A stretch of DNA of 33,936 bases, taken from assembly GCA_018334875.1 (NCBI GenBank), contig JAGXLC010000013.1, positions 1 through 33,936 on the forward strand, in the 5' to 3' direction. Positions 6,421 through 12,328 of this stretch are shown here, one piece after another (the first letter of the stretch is position 1; every line of letters begins with the position of its first letter). Source of the DNA: Bacteroidales bacterium (GTDB taxonomy: Bacteria > Bacteroidota > Bacteroidia > Bacteroidales > UBA12077). Both the position numbers and the translations under genes were made by a program. The notes beneath the pieces are model-generated. The model saw nothing but the letters and a program-made list of their open reading frames with translations. It was not told the origin of the DNA and did not search any database.

Positions 6421-6809
6421 ATGAACAGGAAAGGAAAGAACTTGTCCAATATCGCATCAACAGAGCAAAAGATACCCTTAAAGAAGTAAACATTCATGTT
6501 GAGAATGAACTCTGGAGTACTGCCGTTAATCGATTATATTATGCTTGCTATTACGCAGTAAGTGCTCTATTGCTACAACATAAAATTAAAGCTCAAACTC
6601 ATGCAGGGGTTCGGCGGATGTTCGGGTTACATTTTGTCAAAAAGGGTTTAATAGACAAAGATCTAGCTCGATTTTATACTGATATTTTTGATAAGAGGCA
6701 AACAAGCGATTATGATGATTTTATAGAATTTTCCCGCGAAGAAGTTGTTAGCCTGATACCCTCCGCAGAACAGTTAATTGAAGAAATAGAAAAATTACTT
6801 GTTGATTAA
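6417..6809 (+). CDS. HEPN-domain protein, cassette 7 toxin
   Basis: This 130-residue helical HEPN-domain protein has the typical NRLYYACYYAVSALL helix (about 38-52) and the segment FDKRQTSDYDDF (about 91-102). In this HEPN branch R-x4-Y takes the place of the RX4H motif (Arg94, Tyr99). HEPN partners of MNT proteins are usually RNases or tRNA-targeting toxins. It is coupled to the MNT gene by overlap and ends 38 bases before the AAC of site 8. It is intact and belongs to a different HEPN branch from those in cassettes 10 and 12. Confidence 0.85.
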   Translation: MNEQERKELVQYRINRAKDTLKEVNIHVENELWSTAVNRLYYACYYAVSALLLQHKIKAQTHAGVRRMFGLHFVKKGLIDKDLARFYTDIFDKRQTSDYDDFIEFSREEVVSLIPSAEQLIEEIEKLLVD

Positions 6810-6839
6810 CTTCTAATCCCCCAAAAATAAAAATCCAAC

Positions 6840-6979
6840 TGGGCACAACATGCTGTATGCACCATGCGGGCGTATTTACAGAAGATTCAGCATTCGAATT
6901 TAGCAAAAATATTTACCAAGGCAATAGATCATACTTCTTTCATCCAGCACGGTACATACAGCTATACGTTGTGCGGCAT
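6840..6979 (+). repeat. attC-like site 8 (subfamily C)
   Basis: AAC is at 6848-6850 and GTT at 6969-6971. Inner arms are GCTGTAT and ATACAGC; second arms are CATGCGGGC and a degraded CCAGCACGG. The left flank CCAACTGGGCACAAC is the reverse complement of the cassette 7 start GTTGTGCCCAATTGG except C opposite A at position 11. The centre (TTTAGCAAAAATATTTACCA, GGCAATAGATCATACT) is shared with sites 10 and 11. Confidence 0.9.
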
Positions 6980-7047
6980 GCTATGGCTGCTGATAGGATT
7001 TATATGGTTTATTTATTCTTAATAGATTAGAGCAAATAATAATAAAA

Positions 7048-7053
7048 AAGGAG
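7048..7053 (+). promoter_or_regulatory. Shine-Dalgarno sequence of the MBL gene
   Basis: AAGGAG lies five bases before the ATG at 7059. This is notable because nearly all other genes here start without a Shine-Dalgarno sequence, as is usual in Bacteroidota. It may mean the MBL cassette came from a lineage that uses SD initiation. Confidence 0.55.
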
Positions 7054-7058
7054 TAAAT

Positions 7059-7931
7059 ATGAAAGCAAAAATATTAAACCTGTTCAGTAATGTGACATTA
7101 ACCAATACGAAACTTAAGGGTGGTCATGGACAAAGTTTTCTGATTAATATTGGCGAAGAAAAAATACTCTATGATACAGGATTAAATAGCGAAACTCTAT
7201 TAAACAATATGAAAACTTTATCCATATCTCCTGATGAAATTACGAAGCTAATTTTGTCACACGGTCATATTGATCATACAGGAGGTTTGCAAGGATTTCT
7301 TGACAAAAGAATTACAAATCAAACTTTAACTTTGATTGCGCACCCTGCCTTTCGTGAAAAAAAAATATATAAGATTTTAGGTCTTATAAAAAAATCAATT
7401 ACCTGCCCTGCCTTAACAGATAGCCAGGAAAATAAATTGGAGATGCTATTAACGATGGACCCTGTACAAATCACTCATAATTTACAAACAACAGGTGAAA
7501 TAGCAGAAAGAAATGAAAAATACGGCTTGGAGCCCAATGCATTTCATCTTGAAAATGGTAAATATGTTGTCGATCCTGTGAAAGATGATTTAAGCCTTAT
7601 TTTAAGTACTGAAAAAGGCGAAGTTATTATAACCGGTTGTGCACACAGCGGAATATTGAATATCTGTGATTACGTAAGGAGAAAAACTAATAATAAGATA
7701 CATGCTGTTATTGGCGGCACACATATGGTGCGTTACTCAGAGGATGAGGTTAAATATGTTGCTACCAGGTTAAAAAGTGAGTATAATAATCCTGATCTCT
7801 ATCTTAACCATTGTACTGATTATTTCCCGGATCCTTTTGTTAAAAAAACAAAAGCAACAGATATATTAAGAAAAGAATTAGGACCAGATAAGATTAAAGA
7901 CTGTTTTGTAGGAACAGTGATCGAATTTTAA
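7059..7931 (+). CDS. Metallo-beta-lactamase-fold hydrolase, cassette 8
   Basis: This 290-residue MBL-fold protein has the metal-binding motif HGHIDH (His68, His70, Asp72, His73), a later GCAHSG with His196, VIGGTHM with His222, and LNHC with His251. The GCAHSG/IGGTH pair is typical of the branch annotated as dihydropteridine- or methanopterin-synthesis-like MBL hydrolases. The substrate is unknown. The N-terminal LKGGHGQSFLINIGEEKILYD is the usual first sheet. It has no signal peptide. It is the sole gene in its cassette, with an unusual good Shine-Dalgarno sequence and a long 3' tail of about 140 bases before site 9. Confidence 0.88.
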   Translation: MKAKILNLFSNVTLTNTKLKGGHGQSFLINIGEEKILYDTGLNSETLLNNMKTLSISPDEITKLILSHGHIDHTGGLQGFLDKRITNQTLTLIAHPAFREKKIYKILGLIKKSITCPALTDSQENKLEMLLTMDPVQITHNLQTTGEIAERNEKYGLEPNAFHLENGKYVVDPVKDDLSLILSTEKGEVIITGCAHSGILNICDYVRRKTNNKIHAVIGGTHMVRYSEDEVKYVATRLKSEYNNPDLYLNHCTDYFPDPFVKKTKATDILRKELGPDKIKDCFVGTVIEF

Positions 7932-8063
7932 CTTTATATAATTTTTAGGTTATAGAATGAAACTCTTGACTTAATTAAATTTAAACATGGAGAAACTTTG
8001 AATAATTAAAAAGGTTAAAGAATGCAGTATTTTGTTAATGAGCATCGTTTTAATAATACTTTA

Positions 8064-8209
8064 GCAAGACCGCACAACATGCTGTAATACGCCATTTGGG
8101 CAGGCTTCCAGCGTCTAAGGAGGTCGGCTTTAGCTGGGTTTTGTAACGGGGGATGAGAACGCGTCTTCGAAAATCCCGCACGGTGCATACAGCTATACGT
8201 TGTAGGTAA
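8064..8209 (+). repeat. attC-like site 9 (subfamily A)
   Basis: AAC is at 8076-8078 and GTT at 8199-8201. Inner arms are GCTGTA and TACAGC. The left flank CCGCACAAC is the reverse complement of the cassette 8 start GTTGTGCGG. TAGC/GCTA pairing continues outside but needs a shift, and this is the one site without C near position 11. The centre is nearly identical to site 2. Confidence 0.9.
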
Positions 8210-8252
8210 TTGAATAAACACGCCAACTGTTTCCCAATAAGGAAATTTTTCT

Positions 8253-8260
8253 TAACTTTG
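8253..8260 (+). promoter_or_regulatory. -7 box of cassette 9
   Basis: TAACTTTG fits TAnnTTTG and lies 11 bases before the start of the broken toxin gene. Confidence 0.6.
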
Positions 8261-8271
8261 TAGAAAAAAGG

Positions 8272-8619
8272 ATGGTAAAACATGAGGTTCAATTTATGGA
8301 ACCTGCATAGGATTTCTTAGATGATTTAGATGATAAAACTAGAGAAAAGGTAATATTTAACATTTGGAAATCACGGGAAACAAATGATCCAGAATTATTT
8401 AAGAAGTTAACAGATGAAATCTGGGAATTTAGAACTAGATATAAGGGTAAACAAATTAGGCTTCTTGCCTTTTGGGATAAAATTAAATACACAAAAACCC
8501 TTGTCATTGCAACCCATGGATTTCAGAAAAAGGCTCATAAAGTTCCAAAGAAGCAAATCGATAGGGCAATAGAGCTACGTAAATTGTATTATGAACAAAA
8601 AAGCAGCAGAGATGGATAA
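8272..8619 (+). pseudogene. Gp49/RelE-type toxin gene interrupted by TAG at codon 13
   Basis: Read through, this frame gives 115 codons of a phage-derived Gp49-like (HigB/RelE superfamily) toxin: MVKHEVQFMEPA, stop, then DFLDDLDDKTREKVIFNIW and WEFRTRYKGKQIRLLAFWDK. The family expects Lys or a similar residue at the TAG (8308-8310), and AAG to TAG is one substitution. No ATG follows the stop, so no useful restart is evident. The rest of the frame is intact and overlaps the antitoxin gene by 29 bases, so the damage looks recent. Amber readthrough cannot be excluded, but TAG is a normal stop elsewhere in the window. Confidence 0.8.
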
Positions 8620-8938
8620 GAAAAAGATGAAAACATACACCCTGGAGGAACTTACTGATCAATATGTTGGGAAAAAGGGAACCGCCAGACGAGATAAATT
8701 TGAATTTGATCTTAAGCTTGATATTTTGGGTAATATGATAAAAAAAGCCCGGAAAGAGCAGAATTTAACCCAGGAGCAACTTGGTCGTTTAGTTGGTGTA
8801 CAAAAGGCTCAGATATCCAAAATAGAAAATAATGCGAAAGATGTAAGATTTTCCACTGTAATGAAAGTATTTGAAGCCTTAAAGGCAAAAGTTAAAATGA
8901 CCATTGAATTTGATTCTAATTCTCATATAGAAATCTAA
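8591..8938 (+). CDS. XRE-family antitoxin, cassette 9
   Basis: This 115-residue protein has a lysine-rich N-terminus and an XRE helix-turn-helix at about 46-100 (MIKKARKEQNLTQEQLGRLV, then QKAQISKIENNAKDVRFSTV). Toxin-first order with an XRE antitoxin is standard for Gp49/HigB modules; such antitoxins also repress their own promoter. The gene is intact although the upstream toxin has a nonsense codon. Its start overlaps the toxin reading frame by 29 bases. It ends 22 bases before the AAC of site 10. Confidence 0.88.
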   Translation: MNKKAAEMDKKKMKTYTLEELTDQYVGKKGTARRDKFEFDLKLDILGNMIKKARKEQNLTQEQLGRLVGVQKAQISKIENNAKDVRFSTVMKVFEALKAKVKMTIEFDSNSHIEI

Positions 8939-8951
8939 GGATAATATTCAA

Positions 8952-9090
8952 CTACCTACAACATGCTGTATAAACATGCGGTCGGGCTTCCAGCAGATTC
9001 TGTCTCCAAGTTTGACAAAATTTTTTACCAGGGCAAAAGTTCATACCTTTTCATCCCGCACAGATTCATACAGCTTTCCGTTGCCGCCAA
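8952..9090 (+). repeat. attC-like site 10 (subfamily C)
   Basis: AAC is at 8960-8962 and GTT at 9080-9082. The left flank ATTCAACTACCTACAAC pairs with the cassette 9 start GTTGTAGGTAATTGAAT at 16 of 17 positions, the single mismatch being C against A at position 11. This is the longest clean case. Inner arms are GCTGTAT and ATACAGC. Confidence 0.92.
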
Positions 9091-9126
9091 TATTAAAATA
9101 GCTTAGCTGTATTCCAGTGAATTCAT

Positions 9127-9134
9127 TATATTTG
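9127..9134 (+). promoter_or_regulatory. -7 box of MNT/HEPN cassette 10
   Basis: TATATTTG fits TAnnTTTG and lies five bases before the MNT start codon, implying a very short leader. Confidence 0.6.
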
Positions 9135-9139
9135 TCTTT

Positions 9140-9430
9140 ATGCAAACTCAAGATTTCATAGAAAAGAAATTGAAGGAATTAAAACCTTATCTTGCTGAGA
9201 AGTTCTATGTCAATAAGATAGGGTACTTCGGGTCGTATTCTCAAAATAAGCAAAATGAAGAATCCGACATTGATATATTGGTTGAATTTAGCAGACCTAT
9301 TGGATGGGAATTTTTTGACTTGAAAGATCTTCTTGAGAAGGAACTTAAAACAAAAGTTGATTTAGTTTCCGTTGGTGCTCTTCGGAAACAATTAAAGAAA
9401 TCCATTTTGAGCCAAACTCATTATGTATGA
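9140..9430 (+). CDS. MNT-type nucleotidyltransferase antitoxin, cassette 10
   Basis: This 96-residue protein has GSX10DXD (Gly31-Ser32, Asp43, Asp45) in FGSYSQNKQNEESDIDIL. The tail LRKQLKKSILSQTHYV is typical of MNT proteins that pair with DUF86 HEPN toxins. It overlaps the HEPN gene by four bases (ATGA). Known MNT antitoxins AMPylate a Tyr in the HEPN RX4HXY motif, and that motif is present in the partner. It is intact and clearly related to the MNT of cassette 12, less so to that of cassette 7. Confidence 0.9.
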   Translation: MQTQDFIEKKLKELKPYLAEKFYVNKIGYFGSYSQNKQNEESDIDILVEFSRPIGWEFFDLKDLLEKELKTKVDLVSVGALRKQLKKSILSQTHYV

Positions 9431-9777
9431 GCAAAACGGGAAGAAATTATAAGATATATTTGGAGGATATCTTAACCTCGATGTTAAGAATCGTAGAATA
9501 TATTGGAGATAGGAACTTTGAGGAATTTAAAAATAATAATATGGTTGTAGATGCTGTTGTGAGAAATTTTGAAATCATTGGCGAGGCATCAAACAATTTA
9601 CCAGATGAAATAAAAGATAAATATCCTGAAATCCCCTGGCGTAAGATGTATGGACTGAGAAATCTTGTATCTCATGAATATTCTGGGATTGATTACGAAA
9701 TGATATGGGAGATTGCCAAGAAAAACCTACCTGAAAATATAGAAGACTTCCGAAAGATAATTGAGAAAGAAAAATAA
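9427..9777 (+). CDS. hepT-like: DUF86/HepT-like HEPN toxin, cassette 10
   Basis: This 116-residue helical protein contains the RX4HXY motif of HepT-type RNases: Arg78, His83 and Tyr85 in LRNLVSHEYSGIDYEMIW. Upstream are the usual DAVVRNFEIIGEA and WRKMYGLRN segments. The family members tested are tRNA- or mRNA-directed toxins controlled by AMPylation of the Tyr. Its ATG overlaps the MNT stop. It ends 10 bases before the AAC of site 11. All motif residues are present, so it should be active. Confidence 0.9.
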   Translation: MSKTGRNYKIYLEDILTSMLRIVEYIGDRNFEEFKNNNMVVDAVVRNFEIIGEASNNLPDEIKDKYPEIPWRKMYGLRNLVSHEYSGIDYEMIWEIAKKNLPENIEDFRKIIEKEK

Positions 9778-9779
9778 TA

Positions 9780-9919
9780 CTGGCGGTAACATGCTGTATG
9801 TACTATGCGGGCGGGCTTGCAGACGATTAGGCAGTCAAATTCAGCAAAAATTTTTACCAGGGCAATAGGTCATACTTTTTACATCCCGCACGGCGCATAC
9901 AGCTATACGTTGTGGTTCA
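9780..9919 (+). repeat. attC-like site 11 (subfamily C)
   Basis: AAC is at 9788-9790 and GTT at 9909-9911. The left flank AATACTGGCGGTAAC pairs with the cassette 10 start GTTGCCGCCAATATT except for C against A at position 11 and one wobble at position 4. Inner arms are GCTGTAT and ATACAGC; second arms are ATGCGGGC and CCCGCAC. Confidence 0.92.
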
Positions 9920-9945
9920 TTTATAAGAGAGACTACAGAGAATCT

Positions 9946-9975
9946 TGCAAAGTTAAAATAAATTGCTTATCTTTG
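9946..9975 (+). promoter_or_regulatory. Bacteroidota promoter of the higBA cassette
   Basis: TTG at 9946-9948 and TATCTTTG at 9968-9975 are 19 bases apart, a good -33/-7 pair. The higB start ATG is 24 bases beyond the box. Confidence 0.7.
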
Positions 9976-9999
9976 GCGTTAGTAACGTAATATGAAAGC

Positions 10000-10284
10000 A
10001 TGATTGTTTCATTTGGCTCAAAGGATACAGAAAAAATCTGGCAAGGAGAAAGAGTTAAGAAGATTCCATTGGAAATTCAAAAAGTTGGCAGACGAAAATT
10101 AAGAATGTTGAATAATTCCCAGAACCTGTCTGATTTGAGAATTCCACCATCAAATAGATTAGAAAGGCTCAAAGGAAAAGAAAAAGGTTACTATAGCATA
10201 CGGATTAATGACCAATGGCGAATAGTTTTTAAATGGGAAAACAATCATGCCCATGAAGTCGAGACTACTGATTATCATAAATGA
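10000..10284 (+). CDS. higB: HigB-type RelE-family toxin, cassette 11
   Basis: This 94-residue HigB-family toxin carries the family landmarks: MIVSFGSKDTEKIW at the N-terminus, the central DLRIPPSNRLERLKG, YYSIRINDQWRIVFKW and a terminal VETTDYH. HigB proteins cut mRNA on the ribosome. An ATG at 9992 is out of frame and meets a stop at once, so ATG 10000 is the start. It is followed after 12 bases by higA in the usual toxin-first order. It is intact; a decayed second copy lies at 14,098. Confidence 0.92.
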   Translation: MIVSFGSKDTEKIWQGERVKKIPLEIQKVGRRKLRMLNNSQNLSDLRIPPSNRLERLKGKEKGYYSIRINDQWRIVFKWENNHAHEVETTDYHK

Positions 10285-10296
10285 AATCCATAAAAG

Positions 10297-10602
10297 ATGA
10301 GTAAATTACCCAATGTACACCCAGGAGAAGTTTTAGTTGAGGAATTCCTTAAGCCAATGGATATTAGTGCCTATAGATTGTCCAAGGAAATAGGAATACC
10401 CCAAACAAGAATTTCTCAGATAATTAAAGGTAAACGTCGTATCACTGCTGATACAGCATTAAGGTTAAGTGCTTTCTTTGGAAATACCCCAAAATTCTGG
10501 CTTGGTCTTCAGGATGACTATGACCTTGAAGAAGAATCCCACCGTAATAATGATTCCCTGAAAAGAATTAGGGATAATCGTACTCAAAAGACCGAAAAAT
10601 AA
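10297..10602 (+). CDS. higA: HigA antitoxin, cassette 11
   Basis: This 101-residue HigA has the signature HPGEVLVEEFLKPMDISAYRL (about 8-28), an XRE HTH with QTRISQIIKGKRRITADTAL (about 36-55) and FFGNTPKFWLGLQ at about 61-72. It neutralises HigB and represses the operon promoter in known systems. It ends two bases before the left flank of site 12. Two further copies, one intact and one broken, lie at 14,247 and 18,063 outside the compact array. Confidence 0.93.
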   Translation: MSKLPNVHPGEVLVEEFLKPMDISAYRLSKEIGIPQTRISQIIKGKRRITADTALRLSAFFGNTPKFWLGLQDDYDLEEESHRNNDSLKRIRDNRTQKTEK

Positions 10603-10603
10603 A

Positions 10604-10747
10604 CGAACCACAACATGCTGTAATACACCATGCGGGCGTTTCGGCTTGATGTCTAAATTTTGTGGCTCAAGCCAGGTTTTGTATCGGGCGTCAAAAACAC
10701 GTCTTCTAAAATCCCGCACGGTGCATACAGCTTTCCGTTGTGGGTAA
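10604..10747 (+). repeat. attC-like site 12 (subfamily A)
   Basis: AAC is at 10612-10614 and GTT at 10737-10739; at 128 bp it is the longest copy. The left flank ATAAACGAACCACAAC pairs with the cassette 11 start GTTGTGGTTCATTTAT except for C against A at position 11. Inner arms are GCTGTA and TACAGC; second arms are CATGCGGGC and CCCGCACGG. Confidence 0.92.
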
Positions 10748-10793
10748 TGGTAACAAGAGGTCAAGTGATGGTGGTAAAATCTCAAAATAATTG

Positions 10794-10801
10794 TATATTT
10801 G
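10794..10801 (+). promoter_or_regulatory. -7 box of MNT/HEPN cassette 12
   Basis: TATATTTG fits TAnnTTTG. A possible TTG start at 10799 lies inside it, so translation more likely starts at ATG 10808 or 10817. Confidence 0.6.
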
Positions 10802-10807
10802 GATAAA

Positions 10808-11116
10808 ATGACGGTTATGAAAGACTCTTCACAAATACTTGCATACTTGTCAAAGAACAAGTACCGATTGATGAAAAAATATCATCTCACCAAGCTAGGA
10901 GTTTTTGGGTCAGTTGTGAGGGGGGATCAAACTGATGATAGCGATATTGATCTAATTGTTGAATTCGACGATAACGTGAAGGATTTATATTTGGTGAAGA
11001 AACAATTAAGGGAAGAGATTAAGAAGCATTTTAACAGACCGGTTGATATATGCCGAGAAAAGTATATAAAGACCAGAATTAAGGACCATATCCTATCCCA
11101 GGCCCGATATGTATAA
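10808..11116 (+). CDS. MNT-type nucleotidyltransferase antitoxin, cassette 12
   Basis: This protein has 102 residues from ATG 10808 (99 from ATG 10817). GSX10DXD is complete: Gly34-Ser35, Asp46 and Asp48 in FGSVVRGDQTDDSDIDLI. The C-terminal RIKDHILSQARYV matches the equivalent tail of the cassette 10 MNT, placing both in the same branch. It overlaps the following HEPN gene by eight bases. A role as an AMPylating antitoxin is inferred from this pairing. Confidence 0.88.
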   Translation: MTVMKDSSQILAYLSKNKYRLMKKYHLTKLGVFGSVVRGDQTDDSDIDLIVEFDDNVKDLYLVKKQLREEIKKHFNRPVDICREKYIKTRIKDHILSQARYV

Positions 11117-11456
11117 AATGTCCCATAAAGATTTTGCCAGCGTTGTTTCCATTCTTGATTCGATTGAAAAGATAATGGATTACACTTCCTCATTTAATAA
11201 TGCTGATGAATTTTATGCGGATACAAAGACTTTTGATGCAGCCATGATGAATTTCATTGTTATTGGTGAAATGGCCGACAAACTCTCCGAGGAGATAAAA
11301 GATGAAACTAAAAACCAAGTTGATTGGGGCAAAGTAATAGGATTCCGAAACATTATTGCCCACAATTATTTTGGAATAGATGCAGAAGAAGTCTGGCAAA
11401 TAATTCAAACAAGCCTTTCTAACCTACAAGAAACATTGCGAGATTACGTGGATTAA
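11109..11456 (+). CDS. hepT-like: DUF86/HepT-like HEPN toxin, cassette 12
   Basis: This 115-residue HEPN protein has RX4HXY at Arg80, His85 and Tyr87 (FRNIIAHNYFGIDAEEVW), preceded by FDAAMMNFIVIGEMADKL. It is the same layout as the cassette 10 toxin but diverged, so these look like two independently acquired alleles rather than a fresh duplication. It is probably translated by coupling from the overlapping MNT gene; an alternative ATG at 11118 would shorten it by three residues. It is intact. Confidence 0.88.
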   Translation: MYKMSHKDFASVVSILDSIEKIMDYTSSFNNADEFYADTKTFDAAMMNFIVIGEMADKLSEEIKDETKNQVDWGKVIGFRNIIAHNYFGIDAEEVWQIIQTSLSNLQETLRDYVD

Positions 11457-11476
11457 TTTAAGGTCCAAAAATGCCA

Positions 11477-11616
11477 CAACCCACAATATGCTGTAAACCC
11501 CATGGGGGCAATGAGTCAAATGTAATGATAATCAATCGATTTTATAGAATACCAGCCCAAAGGGGTGTTGCCTCGCACAACCCCGCACGGCGCATACAGC
11601 TGACCGTTAGCGGTTA
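11477..11616 (+). repeat. attC-like site 13 (left AAC changed to AAT)
   Basis: The left terminal triplet is AAT (11485-11487) instead of AAC; GTT is at 11606-11608. The left flank ACCCACAA still pairs with the cassette 12 start GTTGTGGGT, with C against A at position 11 and CCA/TGG outside. Inner arms are GCTGTA and TACAGC. The centre is unlike subfamilies A-C, and the spacer before GTT is TGACC. Confidence 0.85.
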
Positions 11617-11653
11617 TTGCCCAAAGAGTCCAACAAAAGTTTTAAAAATTCGT

Positions 11654-11661
11654 TATATTTG
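11654..11661 (+). promoter_or_regulatory. -7 box of the vapBC cassette
   Basis: TATATTTG fits TAnnTTTG and lies 20 bases before the vapB start. A purine-rich AAGGAAGGG stretch near 11671-11679 may help ribosome binding. Confidence 0.6.
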
Positions 11662-11681
11662 TTAGAAATAAGGAAGGGATT

Positions 11682-11918
11682 ATGGGATTCAAGACAATTA
11701 ACATAAAGAATAAAAAGGGATTTCAAGCCATTCGAATCCCAAAACAGATGAAAATAGATGATGACAAGGTTTACCTTAAAAAAATAGGTAATGCTCTCTA
11801 CATTATACCTTATCATAAGCCTTGGCAAAATCTGTTCGACAGCCTCGAGTCATTTACGTCTGACTTCATGGATGAAAGGAAACAGCCAGAAGATCAACCA
11901 AGAGAATCTCTCGATTAA
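11682..11918 (+). CDS. vapB: AbrB-type VapB antitoxin, cassette 13
   Basis: This 78-residue protein has an N-terminal SpoVT/AbrB swapped-hairpin DNA-binding domain (INIKNKKGFQAIRIPKQMKI, then DDKVYLKKIGNALYIIP, about 6-43). An acidic helical tail follows (NLFDSLESFTSDFMDERKQP) that would bind the toxin. Its stop TAA shares a base with the ATG of the downstream vapC frame, the usual vapBC coupling. The gene is intact while the toxin frame carries a nonsense codon. Confidence 0.88.
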   Translation: MGFKTINIKNKKGFQAIRIPKQMKIDDDKVYLKKIGNALYIIPYHKPWQNLFDSLESFTSDFMDERKQPEDQPRESLD

Positions 11919-12319
11919 TGGACTAGCTGCTCGATACGAACATCTGCATCTATATTATCAAAAAGCGCCCTGATAAAGTATTACAAAAGTTTGAAAGTTT
12001 ATCCGTTGGTTCGGTCGCTGTATCCTCAATAACCCTTGCAGAGCTTCATTATGGAATAATGAAAAGCTCAAATCCAGAAAGAAATCAAGAAGCTCTTAAT
12101 AAATTTCTAACTCCCCTGGAAATTGTTGATTTTGATTATTTTGCCACTTTAGAATATGGTAAATTTCGTGCTGAACTTGAAAAGAACGGAACACCTATTG
12201 GTCCACTTGATACCCTAATTGCTTCCCATGCGAAAAGCCTTAACCTTACCTTGGTGACAAATAATGAAAAAGAATTCCAAAGGATACAGGAATTAAACAT
12301 AGAAAACTGGACCAAATAA
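11918..12319 (+). pseudogene. vapC: VapC PIN-domain toxin gene with TAG at codon 3
   Basis: The frame opening at ATG 11918 reads M-D-stop-LLDTNICIYIIKKRP and continues unbroken to 12319, 133 codons in all. This is a full PIN-domain VapC: first acidic residue in LLDTN, then SSITLAELHYGI, GPLDTLIASHA and LVTNNEKEF. The third codon should be Tyr or Phe, and TAC to TAG is one change. The next ATG (12059) would remove the catalytic LLDTN and over a third of the protein, so the toxin is probably dead. Everything else, including all acidic active-site motifs, is preserved, which points to a recent mutation, a sequencing error or suppression. Confidence 0.82.
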
Positions 12320-12328
12320 AAAAAGCAA

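Noticed and set aside
8015-8292. Overlapping minus-strand frames of 68-80 codons (similar ones at 10,465-10,860)
   Set aside because: They are translations of the reverse strand of the attC-like sites (the shared AVCTVRDF-type peptide comes from the conserved GC-rich half), not genes.
9805-9990. Plus-strand frame of 61 codons
   Set aside because: It lies within site 11 and the promoter of the HigBA cassette and reads the repeat itself.
11471-11665. Plus-strand frame of 64 codons
   Set aside because: It lies across site 13 and ends at the vapB promoter box; it encodes only repeat sequence.
8308-11926. Amber recoding (TAG read as an amino acid)
   Set aside because: TAG ends several ordinary genes here (zeta partner, GH127/GH146 gene, EamA transporter, gltD), so general recoding is unlikely; local readthrough stays possible.
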